Translations under genes and position numbers: made by a program | Shown here: positions 56,382 to 64,000 of the stretch, piece after piece | How the letters are laid out: every line of letters begins with the position of its first letter | How positions within the stretch are numbered: position 1 is the stretch's first letter | DNA from: Desulfobacca sp. | Lineage (GTDB): Bacteria > Desulfobacterota > Desulfobaccia > Desulfobaccales > Desulfobaccaceae | Length of the DNA stretch: 64,000 nucleotides | Assembly: GCA_020725545.1 (NCBI GenBank) | Contig: DYEV01000027.1 | Span: 184,415-248,414, forward strand | Direction: 5' to 3' | Notes under the pieces: model-generated | What the model was told of the DNA's origin: nothing | Databases searched by the model: none | Seen by the model: only the letters and a program-made list of their open reading frames with translations

Positions 56382-56714
56382 TTAGGTTTTCTTGGGGCGG
56401 CGGCCGGGTCGGTTGGGCCAGCCCATGCTCTGGCCGAAATGGCTGTGCCACCAGGAGTCATAATCTTCTTTGGTCTCAGGCAGTTCCTCGAGGCGATAGC
56501 GGTAGGTCTCCAAAAAGGCCAGGATGCGCTGATAAGCCTCATTAATCTCCAACATCCGTTGGTGGCAGGCCGCCTGCTGGTCCGGCGGGGCGGCATCGGG
56601 ATGCCAACGCCGGGCGGCCCGGCGGTAGGCTTCGCGGATCTCTCGGCGGGTGGCGGTGATATCCAGCTCCAAGATCTGACGGGCTTTTTCCAGATCCATA
56701 TTTTCCAGATCCAT
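56382..56714 (-). CDS. J-domain (DnaJ-like) protein
   Basis: 110 residues. A J domain fills residues 7-70, with the DnaK-stimulating HPD in RRWHPDAAPPD; no zinc or substrate domain follows, only a short C-terminal tail with DSWWHSHFGQSMGWP. It probably recruits DnaK to a special client. ATG 56699 is an alternative start. First gene of the operon with the DUF3108 protein. Confidence 0.87.
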   Translation of the reverse strand: MDLENMDLEKARQILELDITATRREIREAYRRAARRWHPDAAPPDQQAACHQRMLEINEAYQRILAFLETYRYRLEELPETKEDYDSWWHSHFGQSMGWPNRPGRRPKKT

Positions 56715-56771
56715 ATAACGTGAGCTAATGATTATATATTTATTACCAAGAAAATAGCGTTGCCGATTTTC

Positions 56772-56785
56772 AGTGGTCAGTTGTC
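56772..56785. repeat. heptad repeat, two units
   Basis: AGTGGTC-AGTTGTC, connecting the AGTGGTC and AGTTGTT variants of the family. Confidence 0.55.
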
Positions 56786-56894
56786 AGAAAATTCCATTAG
56801 TGGGGCGGCCTCCGGGCCCGCCCTAGTCAGCCAGGGGTAGCGATCTTGATTTTTATGGTGCGCGGGTGCTCCTCGGGTAATGAATATTAGAGGG

Positions 56895-57013
56895 TGTTGC
56901 AAAACCTCTTTTTTGTCATCCTGAACGGAGTGAAGGATCTTTATCTTGATGTAAAGATTAGATTCTTCGCTTTGCTCAGAATGACAAAGATTCGATCCCA
57001 GGGTTTTGCAACA
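56895..57013. mobile_element. fold-back (MITE-like) element with 12-base terminal inverted repeats
   Basis: Perfect termini TGTTGCAAAACC (56895-56906) and GGTTTTGCAACA (57002-57013). A second inverted pair lies inside (GTCATCCTGA near 56915 and TCAGAATGAC near 56976). The minus-strand reading CHSEQSEES is the familiar translation of a dispersed bacterial repeat family, so the element is probably multicopy in the genome. It has no coding capacity. Confidence 0.75.
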
Positions 57014-57103
57014 GCTTCTAGTGTAACCATCTTCGGTGTGGGGGTCAAGCCCGGAGTTCCCGGGGAAATTTCCGGGAGATAACTCATTCACACCAGGGAA
57101 GGT

Positions 57104-57135
57104 TTGACATCAACCGCGCTATGGTTTACTTTAAT
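57104..57135 (+). promoter_or_regulatory. possible hemB promoter
   Basis: TTGACA (57104-57109) with TACTTT (57127-57132) at 17 bases, or TTTAAT (57130-57135) at 20. The hemB ATG lies about 35 bases downstream. Confidence 0.42.
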
Positions 57136-57169
57136 CAAAATACGGCAATGTGTTTATGCGGAGAAAATT

Positions 57170-58150
57170 ATGGATCTCGCCTATCGCCCCCGACGCCTGC
57201 GGCGTACGGCTGCCATTCGCCGTCTGGTGCGAGAAACTCACCTGCGGTCCGAGGATTTTATCTATCCTCTCTTTGTGGTGCCCGGCACCAAGGTGAAAGA
57301 ACCCCTTGCGGCCATGCCCGGCCTCTACCGTTGGTCAGTGGATCTGGTCAGCGATGAAGTCAAAGCCGCGGCTGATGTCGGCGTGCCGGCCGTCCTGCTC
57401 TTCGGCCTGCCGGAGCAAAAAGACGAGCTGGGGAGTGAGGCCGCCAAGCGCAGCGGCGTGGTGCAGCGGGCGGTTAAGCGCCTGAAAAAAGAGGTGCCGG
57501 AGGTCCTGGTCATTACCGATGTCTGCCTGTGCGGCTATACCAGCCATGGCCACTGCGGCGTCATCCACCACGGCGAAGTGGACAACGACGCCACCCTGGA
57601 ACTGCTGGCCGGTATCGCCCTGTCCCACGCCGAGGCCGGCGCAGATATTGTCGCCCCCTCCGATATGATGGACGGCCGGGTCCTGGCCATCCGGGAAGCC
57701 CTGGATGAGCAAGGTTTTACCATGACAGCCATCATGTCCTATGCGGTGAAATACGCCTCCGGCTTTTATGGCCCCTTCCGGGAGGCGGCGGCATCCGCGC
57801 CCCAGTTCGGCGATCGCCGCTCCTACCAGATGGATCCGGCCAACGCCCGGGAGGCCTTCCGGGAGGCCACCCTGGACGTGGAAGAAGGGGCCGATATCAT
57901 CATGGTGAAGCCGGCCCTGCCGTACTTGGATATCATCAGCCAACTGCGGGGCGAAATCGACCTGCCCCTGGCCGCTTACCAGGTGAGCGGCGAATACAGC
58001 ATGATCAAGGCCGCCGCGGCCAACGGTTGGTTGGATGAAACCACCGTCATGCTGGAATCCCTCCTGAGCATCAAACGGGCCGGGGCCGACATGATTCTCA
58101 CCTATTTCGCCAAAGAGGCCGCGGCCCTGCTGGCTCGAAGGCATGCTTAA
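57170..58150 (+). CDS. hemB: porphobilinogen synthase (delta-aminolevulinate dehydratase)
   Basis: 326 residues. It joins two 5-aminolevulinate molecules into porphobilinogen. Zinc-site cysteines in [14 protein letters not shown] show the zinc-dependent type; the Schiff-base lysines are in [15 protein letters not shown] and [16 protein letters not shown] six bases before ATG 57170 sets the start. It heads a heme operon with ahbD and ahbB. Confidence 0.96.
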   Translation: MDLAYRPRRLRRTAAIRRLVRETHLRSEDFIYPLFVVPGTKVKEPLAAMPGLYRWSVDLVSDEVKAAADVGVPAVLLFGLPEQKDELGSEAAKRSGVVQRAVKRLKKEVPEVLVITDVCLCGYTSHGHCGVIHHGEVDNDATLELLAGIALSHAEAGADIVAPSDMMDGRVLAIREALDEQGFTMTAIMSYAVKYASGFYGPFREAAASAPQFGDRRSYQMDPANAREAFREATLDVEEGADIIMVKPALPYLDIISQLRGEIDLPLAAYQVSGEYSMIKAAAANGWLDETTVMLESLLSIKRAGADMILTYFAKEAAALLARRHA

Positions 58151-58244
58151 GCTCTGGCGTGATGCACCCGTATGATTTTCCTGACAGAGACCGAGTCAGC
58201 GGAAGCTAACACCAAGATTTATAAATTAAGAGACGGAAGAAAAT

Positions 58245-59312
58245 TTGCACAATTTTGCCAACAAAACACCAACTCTCCGCCTCCTGGCCTGGGAGACTAC
58301 CCGGCGTTGTAATCTGGCCTGTGCCCACTGCCGGGCCGCGGCCGGGAAGGGGCCGTATGAAGGCGAGTTGACCACGGCCGAGGGCAGGGCTTTGCTGGAG
58401 GATATCGCCGGGTTAGGGCAGATCGTCGTCATCCTGACGGGCGGCGAGCCTTTGTTGCGAGGGGATATCTTTGAGTTGGCCGCCCATGGCACCAGTCTGG
58501 GGCATCGCATGGTCATGGCGGTGAACGGCACCCTCCTGACCCCGGAAATTGCCCGGCGGCTGCAAGAAGCCGGCATCCAGCGGTTGAGCATTTCCCTGGA
58601 CGGCGCCACCGCGGCCAGCCACGACCGGCTGCGCCAGGTAGTTGGGGCGTTCGCGGGTGCTTTGGGCGGCATCCAGATCCTTAAGGAGGTGGGGCTACCT
58701 TTTCAGATCAACACCACTGTCATTGCTGACAACCGGGACGAGTTGCCGGCCATCTCGGCATTGGCTGAGAGTTTGGGGGCCGCGGCCCACCATGTCTTTG
58801 TCCTGGTACCCACCGGCCGGGGAGAGGAGATCAAAGACCAGCTCTTATCCGCCGCTGAGTATGAAGCGACCCTGCGCTGGCTGCTGGCCCGCCAGAAAGA
58901 AGGGAAGATTCACATCAAACCCACCTGTGCGCCCCAATATTACCGTCTCTGGCGCCAGGAGGCGGCCGCAGCCGGGGAAAAGATCACCCCGGCGACCCAT
59001 GGCATGGAGGCCATGACCAAAGGTTGTCTGGGGGGGCAGGGGTTTGCCTTTGTGGGGTACAATGGGATCGTGCAGCCGTGCGGCTATCTGGAATTATCGG
59101 CAGGGGATATCCGGCAGGCGCCGTTCTCCCGTATTTGGGCCGAATCGGCTCTATTCCGCCAACTCCGGAACCTGGAAGAATATCACGGCAAATGTCGGCG
59201 GTGTGAATATCGCAAGGTTTGTGGCGGCTGTCGGGCCCGGGCCTATGCCCTGACCGGCGACGTTCTGGGGGATGAACCCATCTGCCTCTATGAGCCGAGG
59301 GCCACGGCATGA
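58245..59312 (+). CDS. ahbD: AhbD-type radical SAM heme synthase
   Basis: 355 residues. The radical SAM cluster is CNLACAHC near residue 22. A C-terminal SPASM-like set of cysteines (GCLGGQGF, QPCGYLEL, CRRCEYRKVCGGC) would hold a second cluster. TLRLLAWETTRRCNLACAHC and the C-terminal CEYRKVCGGCRARAYA resemble Desulfovibrio AhbD, which converts Fe-coproporphyrin III to heme b; AhbC has a different N-terminus. The start is TTG 58245 with GGAAG upstream. The last codon overlaps ahbB as ATGA. Confidence 0.85.
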   Translation: MHNFANKTPTLRLLAWETTRRCNLACAHCRAAAGKGPYEGELTTAEGRALLEDIAGLGQIVVILTGGEPLLRGDIFELAAHGTSLGHRMVMAVNGTLLTPEIARRLQEAGIQRLSISLDGATAASHDRLRQVVGAFAGALGGIQILKEVGLPFQINTTVIADNRDELPAISALAESLGAAAHHVFVLVPTGRGEEIKDQLLSAAEYEATLRWLLARQKEGKIHIKPTCAPQYYRLWRQEAAAAGEKITPATHGMEAMTKGCLGGQGFAFVGYNGIVQPCGYLELSAGDIRQAPFSRIWAESALFRQLRNLEEYHGKCRRCEYRKVCGGCRARAYALTGDVLGDEPICLYEPRATA

Positions 59313-59779
59313 CCACGCAGCCCAATGCCCAGCTCGATGATGTGGATAAGGCCATCCTTAACCTGATCCAGTCCTCCTTCCCCATCACCCCCCGCCCCTA
59401 TGCCGCGGTAGGAGAAAAGGTCGGTTTAGCGGAAGACGAAGTCGTGGCCCGGGTCCAGCGCCTGGTGCGAGACGGCGTCATCCGCCGCATCGGCGCCAAT
59501 TTTAATTCCCGGCGGTTGGGGTATACCAGTACCTTATGTGCCGCTGAGGTGCCAGAGGAGCAGATCGACCGGTTCATTGCCGTGGTGAACCAATATCCCG
59601 GCGTCACCCATAACTACCTGCGGCGGCATCGCCTGAACGTCTGGTTCACCCTCATCGCTGAGAATACCGAACGGCTTGCGGCTATTTTAGAGGAGATGCA
59701 GACTCAGAGCGGCATTGCCAAGATCTACAGTTTCCCGGCCAACCGGATTTTTAAAATCCAGGTGGATTTTGCCTTATAA
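59309..59779 (+). CDS. ahbB: AhbB-type siroheme decarboxylase subunit (Lrp/AsnC fold)
   Basis: 156 residues. An AsnC-like winged-helix half (LDDVDKAILNLIQSSFPITPRPYAAV) is followed by an RAM-like half with GVTHNYLRRHRLNVWFTL, the conserved block of AhbA/AhbB siroheme decarboxylases. With AhbA (not in the window) it removes acetate carboxyls from siroheme in the alternative heme route of sulfate reducers. Its place after hemB and ahbD supports this role over gene regulation. Confidence 0.86.
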   Translation: MTTQPNAQLDDVDKAILNLIQSSFPITPRPYAAVGEKVGLAEDEVVARVQRLVRDGVIRRIGANFNSRRLGYTSTLCAAEVPEEQIDRFIAVVNQYPGVTHNYLRRHRLNVWFTLIAENTERLAAILEEMQTQSGIAKIYSFPANRIFKIQVDFAL

Positions 59780-59797
59780 CAGCTTGGGTCCGCCTGG

Positions 59798-60244
59798 TCA
59801 TTTGGGAATACACAGCACCGGGCAGGGCAGCAGGCGCACGACTTTTTCGGCGGTGGAGCCGAAGAACATCTCTTCGATCTTGCCGCGGCCTTTGCGGCCA
59901 TACCCTCCGACCACCACCAGATCCACCACCAGGTCCCGGGCCAGGACGGCGATTTCCTGGAAAGGCGTGCCTATGGCAATGAGGGTATCCACCTCCGTAC
60001 CGCTGGGGTTCCATTGCTGCAGGAACTGGCCCATGTCTTTTTCGGCTTTGCGGCGCAGCTCTTTGATAACTTCTTCTTTGTTCTTGCCGACGTGGTTGCT
60101 GAGTTTTTCCACAAAATGTTGATCAATGACGTGCAAGACAATAAGGCGGGCCTCGAACCGCTGGGCCAGAGTCTGAGCCGCGCTGAAGGCCACGCCGGCG
60201 CAATCGGAGAAGTCAGTGGCGACGAGAATGGAGTTGAATTCCAT
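59798..60244 (-). CDS. universal stress protein (UspA family)
   Basis: 148 residues. It begins MEFNSILVATDFSDCAGVAF and carries the ATP-binding pattern GGYGRKGRGKIEEMFFGSTAEKV split across the C-terminal half, with VVGGYGRKG visible. It therefore belongs to the ATP-binding Usp group. It converges with ahbB and lies downstream of the tlpA-like gene on the same strand. Confidence 0.92.
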   Translation of the reverse strand: MEFNSILVATDFSDCAGVAFSAAQTLAQRFEARLIVLHVIDQHFVEKLSNHVGKNKEEVIKELRRKAEKDMGQFLQQWNPSGTEVDTLIAIGTPFQEIAVLARDLVVDLVVVGGYGRKGRGKIEEMFFGSTAEKVVRLLPCPVLCIPK

Positions 60245-60284
60245 GGTAAATCTGAGCAACCCTCCGTATGATGATAAATGCCCA

Positions 60285-60303
60285 GGGCGGCCGCAAGCCG
60301 CCC
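60285..60303 (-). terminator. possible terminator of the thioredoxin-like gene
   Basis: Stem GGGCGGC / GCCGCCC with a five-base loop, 12 bases past the stop. The T content after it on the minus strand is low, so the call is weak. Confidence 0.4.
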
Positions 60304-60314
60304 GAGCTGATTGA

Positions 60315-60869
60315 TTATTTCATCAGAGGCGCAATTTCCTTCAGGAACGCTTCGGGGTTGGTAAAGGCCCCGGCTTTGGCCAGCAGGACCTCGCCGTTTT
60401 TGTTCAGCAGAATGATTGTCGGCGTGCCCATGGGGTTGATGGCTTTGTACGTCTTAAACTCGGGATCGGGCAGCAGAGCAAAGGGCACTTTAAATTGTTT
60501 CTTCCAGGAAGCAACGTTGTTGGGCGTGTCGCCGGCTGCCAAACCCGTCACCTTAACTTTGCCCGCCAGGTTGGCGTCTTTTTGAAGCAGGCCATAGAGT
60601 TGATTCATGATCGGGGCGTGGTGGACACAATGGGGACAGCTGGTGGCAAAGAGTTCCACCAGAACGTAGGGCGTCCCTAATTGGCTCAGTTTAAAAGGTT
60701 TATCCGCTGCGACTCCCAAGGCCTTGGCATCATCGGCAGATAGCGGTGCCGGAAATTCCAGATCCCCCAACTTATCCCCGGTTGCCACCACCCCGGCTTG
60801 GGCCGGCAAAACCGCCACGGTCAATAATCCCAGCAACAAGACAAAAACACCTAGTCCCAGCCTGTACAT
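60315..60869 (-). CDS. TlpA-like exported thioredoxin
   Basis: 184 residues. A signal peptide (YRLGLGVFVLLLGLLTVAVLP, ending AQA) leads to a thioredoxin-fold domain with active site SCPHC and the cis-proline in MGTPTIILL. The GDTPNNVASWKKQFKVPFALLPD segment fits TlpA/ResA-type proteins rather than DsbA. It would reduce thiols in the periplasm, for instance in cytochrome c maturation. AGGAGG six bases before ATG 60869 favours this start over ATG 60875. Confidence 0.9.
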   Translation of the reverse strand: MYRLGLGVFVLLLGLLTVAVLPAQAGVVATGDKLGDLEFPAPLSADDAKALGVAADKPFKLSQLGTPYVLVELFATSCPHCVHHAPIMNQLYGLLQKDANLAGKVKVTGLAAGDTPNNVASWKKQFKVPFALLPDPEFKTYKAINPMGTPTIILLNKNGEVLLAKAGAFTNPEAFLKEIAPLMK

Positions 60870-60945
60870 GCACATCCTCCTGAAATATTTAATTGGCTAC
60901 CATCTTAGATGAATTGCCCGCGAATAGCAAAACAAAAGTAGTCAT

Positions 60946-63882
60946 TCACAGGGGCGAGGACAAGAGTCGCGCCGGAGTCCAATCCACCGGCACCCGCACT
61001 AAAGCGCCCTGCCGATGCGTATACAGGAGGTAGCCTTCCCGGAAACCGTGGGCAAAGAGCCGGGTCGTCAATTCCACGTCTTTTCGGCAATAAGCAACCA
61101 ATTCCTCCAAGCGGCCTTCTTTGAAGAGGCGCAGGGCCATGAGTCCATCACCGCTCTTGCCTTCGTTCAAGGTTTTTTCCGCCAGGTGCCCGAGAGACAA
61201 CTTGTGCCCCAGATATCGCTGGATGTCCTCGAGGATATCCAGAGTAGGCAGATGTTTTAAGGCGATTTCCGTATAGGGCTGCAGGACCCGGTAGTCGAAC
61301 TTCTTCAGATTAAAGCCCACGATCAGGTCAACTTCTTGGAGACGTCGGCACAGGGCCGCGGCCTGGTCTTCGAAGTAGACCTCATACTGCTGACTGGCCA
61401 GATCGGCCACGACGGCGACAGCCAGTTTCATGAGGTGGCATTTGTGCCAGCCCCCCACTTCTTCAGCCGAGAGCTGCGTTTCAATATCCAAGACGGCGAT
61501 CCGATAGGGTTCCAATCCCGGCACCACCAGCAGGGGCTCCCGCAGCACCGGTTTGGCCTCGGCCACCCGGAGATGACCGGCCTGAGGCGGCTGATATGCC
61601 GTCGTCTTCTGAGTCAGGAGGCCGGTGGCGATCTGCACTGCCGCGGCCTTATCCAAAGGCTTGTTGCCGGCGCCGCATTTGGGAGAATGGATGCAGGAAG
61701 GACAGCCGTCCTCACAGGTACAGGCGGCGATGAGGTCCCGGGTCTTGCGCAGCAATGGTTCGGTCATCTCATAAGCCTTGGCCGCCAGGCCGACGCCCCC
61801 CGGGTAGCCGTCATAGATAAATACGGCCGCCTTTTGCAGTTGGGGGTGCAAGGGGTGGGCAATGCCGCCGATGTCATAGCGGTCGGCCAGAGCATAGAGG
61901 GGGAACATACTGATCAGGGCATGTTCCAGGGCATGGATGCCGCCCATGAAGTGGCGGCCCTCGTTGCTTACCGCCTGTTTAACCGTATCCGGGATTTGCA
62001 GCCACATACCCACCGTCTCAAAGATCTGCGGGGGCAGCTCCAAAGGGATCACCCCCAAGAGTTCTTGGCCCACCATGCGCCTTTTTTCATAAGCCACGAT
62101 CCGTTGTGTGACCTTCAGGCGGCCCAGATGAACGGAGCCATGGGGCAAGGTTCGGCTGCCGAATTCTTCCAGGATCTCCGTCTCTTTATCACTCTGGATG
62201 CGGGTGAAATAGTTGGGCTCCACCGGCTGGACAAAGATGTTGCGGCGCTCCAGGTCCAACTTTTCCACGAGATATGAGGTGGCCTTATGGAGATAAACGG
62301 CCCCTGGGTGGCATTCGCTGAAGGCCCGGTGGCCGTCGATGCTGCCGATGGGACGTTTATTGCCGGTTTTAAAAATGGCGAAGCTCTGGCCCACGCCCCG
62401 AATGTTCACCTCTTTTTGGGGAAAACGAGAGCTAGCATACCAGGTTTCCGAGGCCGCGGCCCTGAGCAGCTGCCGCTCTTTTTCCAGATCGCCGATGAGC
62501 TCCCGGCAGGCCTCCAGGTCATAAACTGTCTCGTGTTGGCGGCTCAAAGGCAATTCCTGGGCGGCACAAGGCAGATGGGCCTTGACCACATAGGGATTGT
62601 GGGGGTCCAAGACCGCGGCCTCAAACTGCCGGGAAAAAAACTCTTCGGGATGTTTGATAAAATATTGATCCAGGGCATCGGGTTGGGCCACCAGGATCAC
62701 CAGGGAGTCTTGGCCCCAGCGGCCCACCCGGCCGCTGCGCTGCCAGGTGGTCACCATGGTACCGGGATAGCCCACCAGGATGCAGACATCCAGGCCGCCG
62801 ATATCGATGCCCATCTCCAGGGCGCTGGTGGAGATAACCCCCAACATCTTGCCACTGGCCAATTTTCCTTCGATCTCCCGGCGCTCCTCCGGCAAAAAAC
62901 CGGCCCGGTAGGAGCTGATGAGGCGCTTCAGGTGCGGGGCCTGACGCAGAGCCCAGAGGTGCATCAATTCCGTCAGCTTGCGGGCTTGGGTAAAGCAGAT
63001 GGTGGCCAGGCCGTGGCGCAGGGCTTGGACAAACAGGCGGGCCGCCAGGACTGCGGAACTATCCTCCGGGTTGCAGAAGACAAAATGGCGGCCGGCAAGC
63101 GGCGCCCCGGACTCGGCGATAACCTCCACTTCGACCCCGGTGAGCTTTGCCGCCATCTCGGCCGGATTGGCAATGGTCGCCGAGGCCAAGATGTATTGCG
63201 GCGTTGAGCCATAGAGCCGACAGATACGGGTCAGACGCCTCAGAACCTGGGCCATGTGACTGCCCATGATCCCCCGATAGCTATGCACCTCGTCGACCAC
63301 CACGAATTTCAACTCGGCAAAAAACCGCCGCCAGGCCTCGTGATTGGGCAACAACCCCAGATGCAGCATGTCGGGATTGGTAATCAGGATGTTCGGCGGC
63401 TGCAGACGCAGTCTCTGGCGTTCCTCCGCCGGCGTATCGCCGTCGTAAATGGCGGCACTAAAAGGAATGGCGGGAAGGGCCCCCCGCAATTCCCCCAACG
63501 TCTTGAGCTGATCCTGCTCCAAGGCTTTCAGGGGGAAGAGGTATAAGGCCCGGGCAGTCGGCTCCTGCAAGAGGGCCGTCACCACCGGCACATTATAGAT
63601 CAGGGTTTTGCCGCTGGCCGTGGGCGTGGCCACCAGGATATGACGACCCGCCTCCAGGAGGTCCAGGGCTCGCGCCTGGTGGGCATAAAGCTGGGTGATG
63701 CCTAAGGTGCGCAGCGCTTCCTGCAATGGCGCCGGCAATGGCTGTCGGGGGGCGGCAAACTGGCCGGGCTCAGCCGGCATCTGGTGATAATGGCTGAGGA
63801 AGGGCTGAAAATCCGCCGAGTCTCGCAACTCCTCGAGAAAAGCCGCCAGACGAGGATTATTGCTGGAAGTGGTCATGGACAT
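60946..63882 (-). CDS. MrfA-MrfB-like fusion: DEAH-type helicase joined to a DEDD exonuclease
   Basis: About 978 residues. Helicase part: Walker A ATPTASGKT near residue 88, DEVH in VVDEVHSYRG, and motif VI-like GRVGRWGQ. A DUF1998-type cysteine cluster (CTCEDGCPSC with KCGAG) follows near 725. From about 785 there is an RNase H-like exonuclease domain: D and E in VLDIETQ, D in GFNLKKFDYRVL and D in CRKDVELT, the YprB/MrfB pattern. In Bacillus MrfA and MrfB are separate proteins of one mitomycin-lesion repair pathway; here they form one chain. Start may be ATG 63882 or 63876. Confidence 0.9.
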   Translation of the reverse strand: MSMTTSSNNPRLAAFLEELRDSADFQPFLSHYHQMPAEPGQFAAPRQPLPAPLQEALRTLGITQLYAHQARALDLLEAGRHILVATPTASGKTLIYNVPVVTALLQEPTARALYLFPLKALEQDQLKTLGELRGALPAIPFSAAIYDGDTPAEERQRLRLQPPNILITNPDMLHLGLLPNHEAWRRFFAELKFVVVDEVHSYRGIMGSHMAQVLRRLTRICRLYGSTPQYILASATIANPAEMAAKLTGVEVEVIAESGAPLAGRHFVFCNPEDSSAVLAARLFVQALRHGLATICFTQARKLTELMHLWALRQAPHLKRLISSYRAGFLPEERREIEGKLASGKMLGVISTSALEMGIDIGGLDVCILVGYPGTMVTTWQRSGRVGRWGQDSLVILVAQPDALDQYFIKHPEEFFSRQFEAAVLDPHNPYVVKAHLPCAAQELPLSRQHETVYDLEACRELIGDLEKERQLLRAAASETWYASSRFPQKEVNIRGVGQSFAIFKTGNKRPIGSIDGHRAFSECHPGAVYLHKATSYLVEKLDLERRNIFVQPVEPNYFTRIQSDKETEILEEFGSRTLPHGSVHLGRLKVTQRIVAYEKRRMVGQELLGVIPLELPPQIFETVGMWLQIPDTVKQAVSNEGRHFMGGIHALEHALISMFPLYALADRYDIGGIAHPLHPQLQKAAVFIYDGYPGGVGLAAKAYEMTEPLLRKTRDLIAACTCEDGCPSCIHSPKCGAGNKPLDKAAAVQIATGLLTQKTTAYQPPQAGHLRVAEAKPVLREPLLVVPGLEPYRIAVLDIETQLSAEEVGGWHKCHLMKLAVAVVADLASQQYEVYFEDQAAALCRRLQEVDLIVGFNLKKFDYRVLQPYTEIALKHLPTLDILEDIQRYLGHKLSLGHLAEKTLNEGKSGDGLMALRLFKEGRLEELVAYCRKDVELTTRLFAHGFREGYLLYTHRQGALVRVPVDWTPARLLSSPL

Positions 63883-63949
63883 TTGCAAGAACAGGTATAA
63901 TGTGACACAGGCCGATGGTGCTCCATGTTACCCCGCAATTCCTGGTAGA

Positions 63950-63967
63950 GCCGGTCTCCAGACCGGC
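63950..63967. repeat. palindromic GC-rich hairpin
   Basis: GCCGGTCT-CC-AGACCGGC, a perfect 8-base stem in the non-coding right end of the window. Such motifs are often dispersed repeats; only one copy is visible here. Confidence 0.5.
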
Positions 63968-64000
63968 GGCCTCCTCCAGCCCGACGTCGTCCAGCCAATC

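Larger units (their letters stand above)
56715..57169. other. 455-base intergenic region with repeats
   Basis: Divergent gap between the J-domain gene and hemB. It holds two heptad units (56772-56785), a GC-rich hairpin near 56811-56824, a 119-base fold-back element (56895-57013) and a possible hemB promoter. Nothing coding is seen; the minus-strand open frame here translates the repeat. Confidence 0.65.

Noticed and set aside
56777..57091. 104-codon minus-strand frame between the J-domain gene and hemB
   Set aside because: Its translation is that of the fold-back repeat; it is not a gene.

Overview
The window looks like the chromosome of a GC-rich (roughly 55-60%), strictly anaerobic sulfate reducer of the Desulfobacterota. 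The main evidence is a complete dsrMKJOP respiratory complex, cytoplasmic HdrABC-type and NAD-linked formate dehydrogenase modules, an AhbB/AhbD (siroheme-route) heme pathway, a Desulfovibrio-type ferredoxin, and several anaerobe oxygen-defence proteins (rubrerythrin, bacteriohemerythrin, Dps-like ferritin). The species cannot be named from sequence alone; a Desulfobacca- or Syntrophobacter-like lineage is an inference.

Layout. 1-3.4 kb, minus strand: a receiver-only response regulator followed by hdrC-hdrB-hdrA (hdrA runs off the left edge). A near-consensus sigma-54 promoter lies in front of it, with two inverted repeats further upstream. 3.7-8.3 kb, minus: a NuoE-NuoF fusion plus a Cys-type formate dehydrogenase catalytic subunit. 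8.6-13.4 kb: an AAA ATPase, a metallo-hydrolase/nucleotidyltransferase pair, an adenosine-specific kinase and CorA. 13.4-22.5 kb, plus: an orphan LivK-like binding protein, gyrA, gpsA, a YkgJ-type protein, metG, an NlpC/P60 lipoprotein and a PAS histidine kinase. 22.7-28.7 kb: rubrerythrin, a start-less open frame, a double malic enzyme, a broken VapB antitoxin, hemerythrin and a Dps-like ferritin. 28.8-34.5 kb, minus: an RsbRD-like gene and dsrMKJOP. 34.7-37.2 kb: small stress and redox genes. 37.5-46.8 kb, plus: secA, a phosphofructokinase, mscS and a four-gene Mla/Pqi-type lipid transport operon. 47-54.6 kb, plus: ileS-lspA-lgt-cdsA-dxr-rseP, an envelope biogenesis cluster. 55-56.7 kb, minus: J-domain protein, DUF3108 protein, ruvX. 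57-60 kb, plus: hemB-ahbD-ahbB. 60-64 kb, minus: a TlpA-like thioredoxin and a helicase-exonuclease fusion resembling MrfA plus MrfB.

How the genes fit together. Formate oxidation (FdhA with NuoEF) supplies NAD(H) and/or ferredoxin electrons. HdrABC can exchange electrons between such carriers and thiol/disulfide pairs. DsrMKJOP passes quinol-level electrons to the DsrC trisulfide in the last step of sulfite reduction. The hem/ahb genes make the heme needed by DsrM and DsrJ.

Most unusual points: (1) one 840-residue protein carrying two malic-enzyme units whose active-site residues have decayed differently; (2) the sigma-54 promoter with paired TTATACG inverted repeats in front of the hdr operon; (3) a VapB antitoxin cut by an amber codon inside its toxin-binding tail, with no VapC nearby; (4) heptanucleotide repeats that run into the coding ends of lspA and lgt; (5) domain fusions (NuoE-NuoF, MrfA-MrfB). 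No CRISPR array, complete insertion sequence, prophage, rRNA or tRNA gene was recognised.
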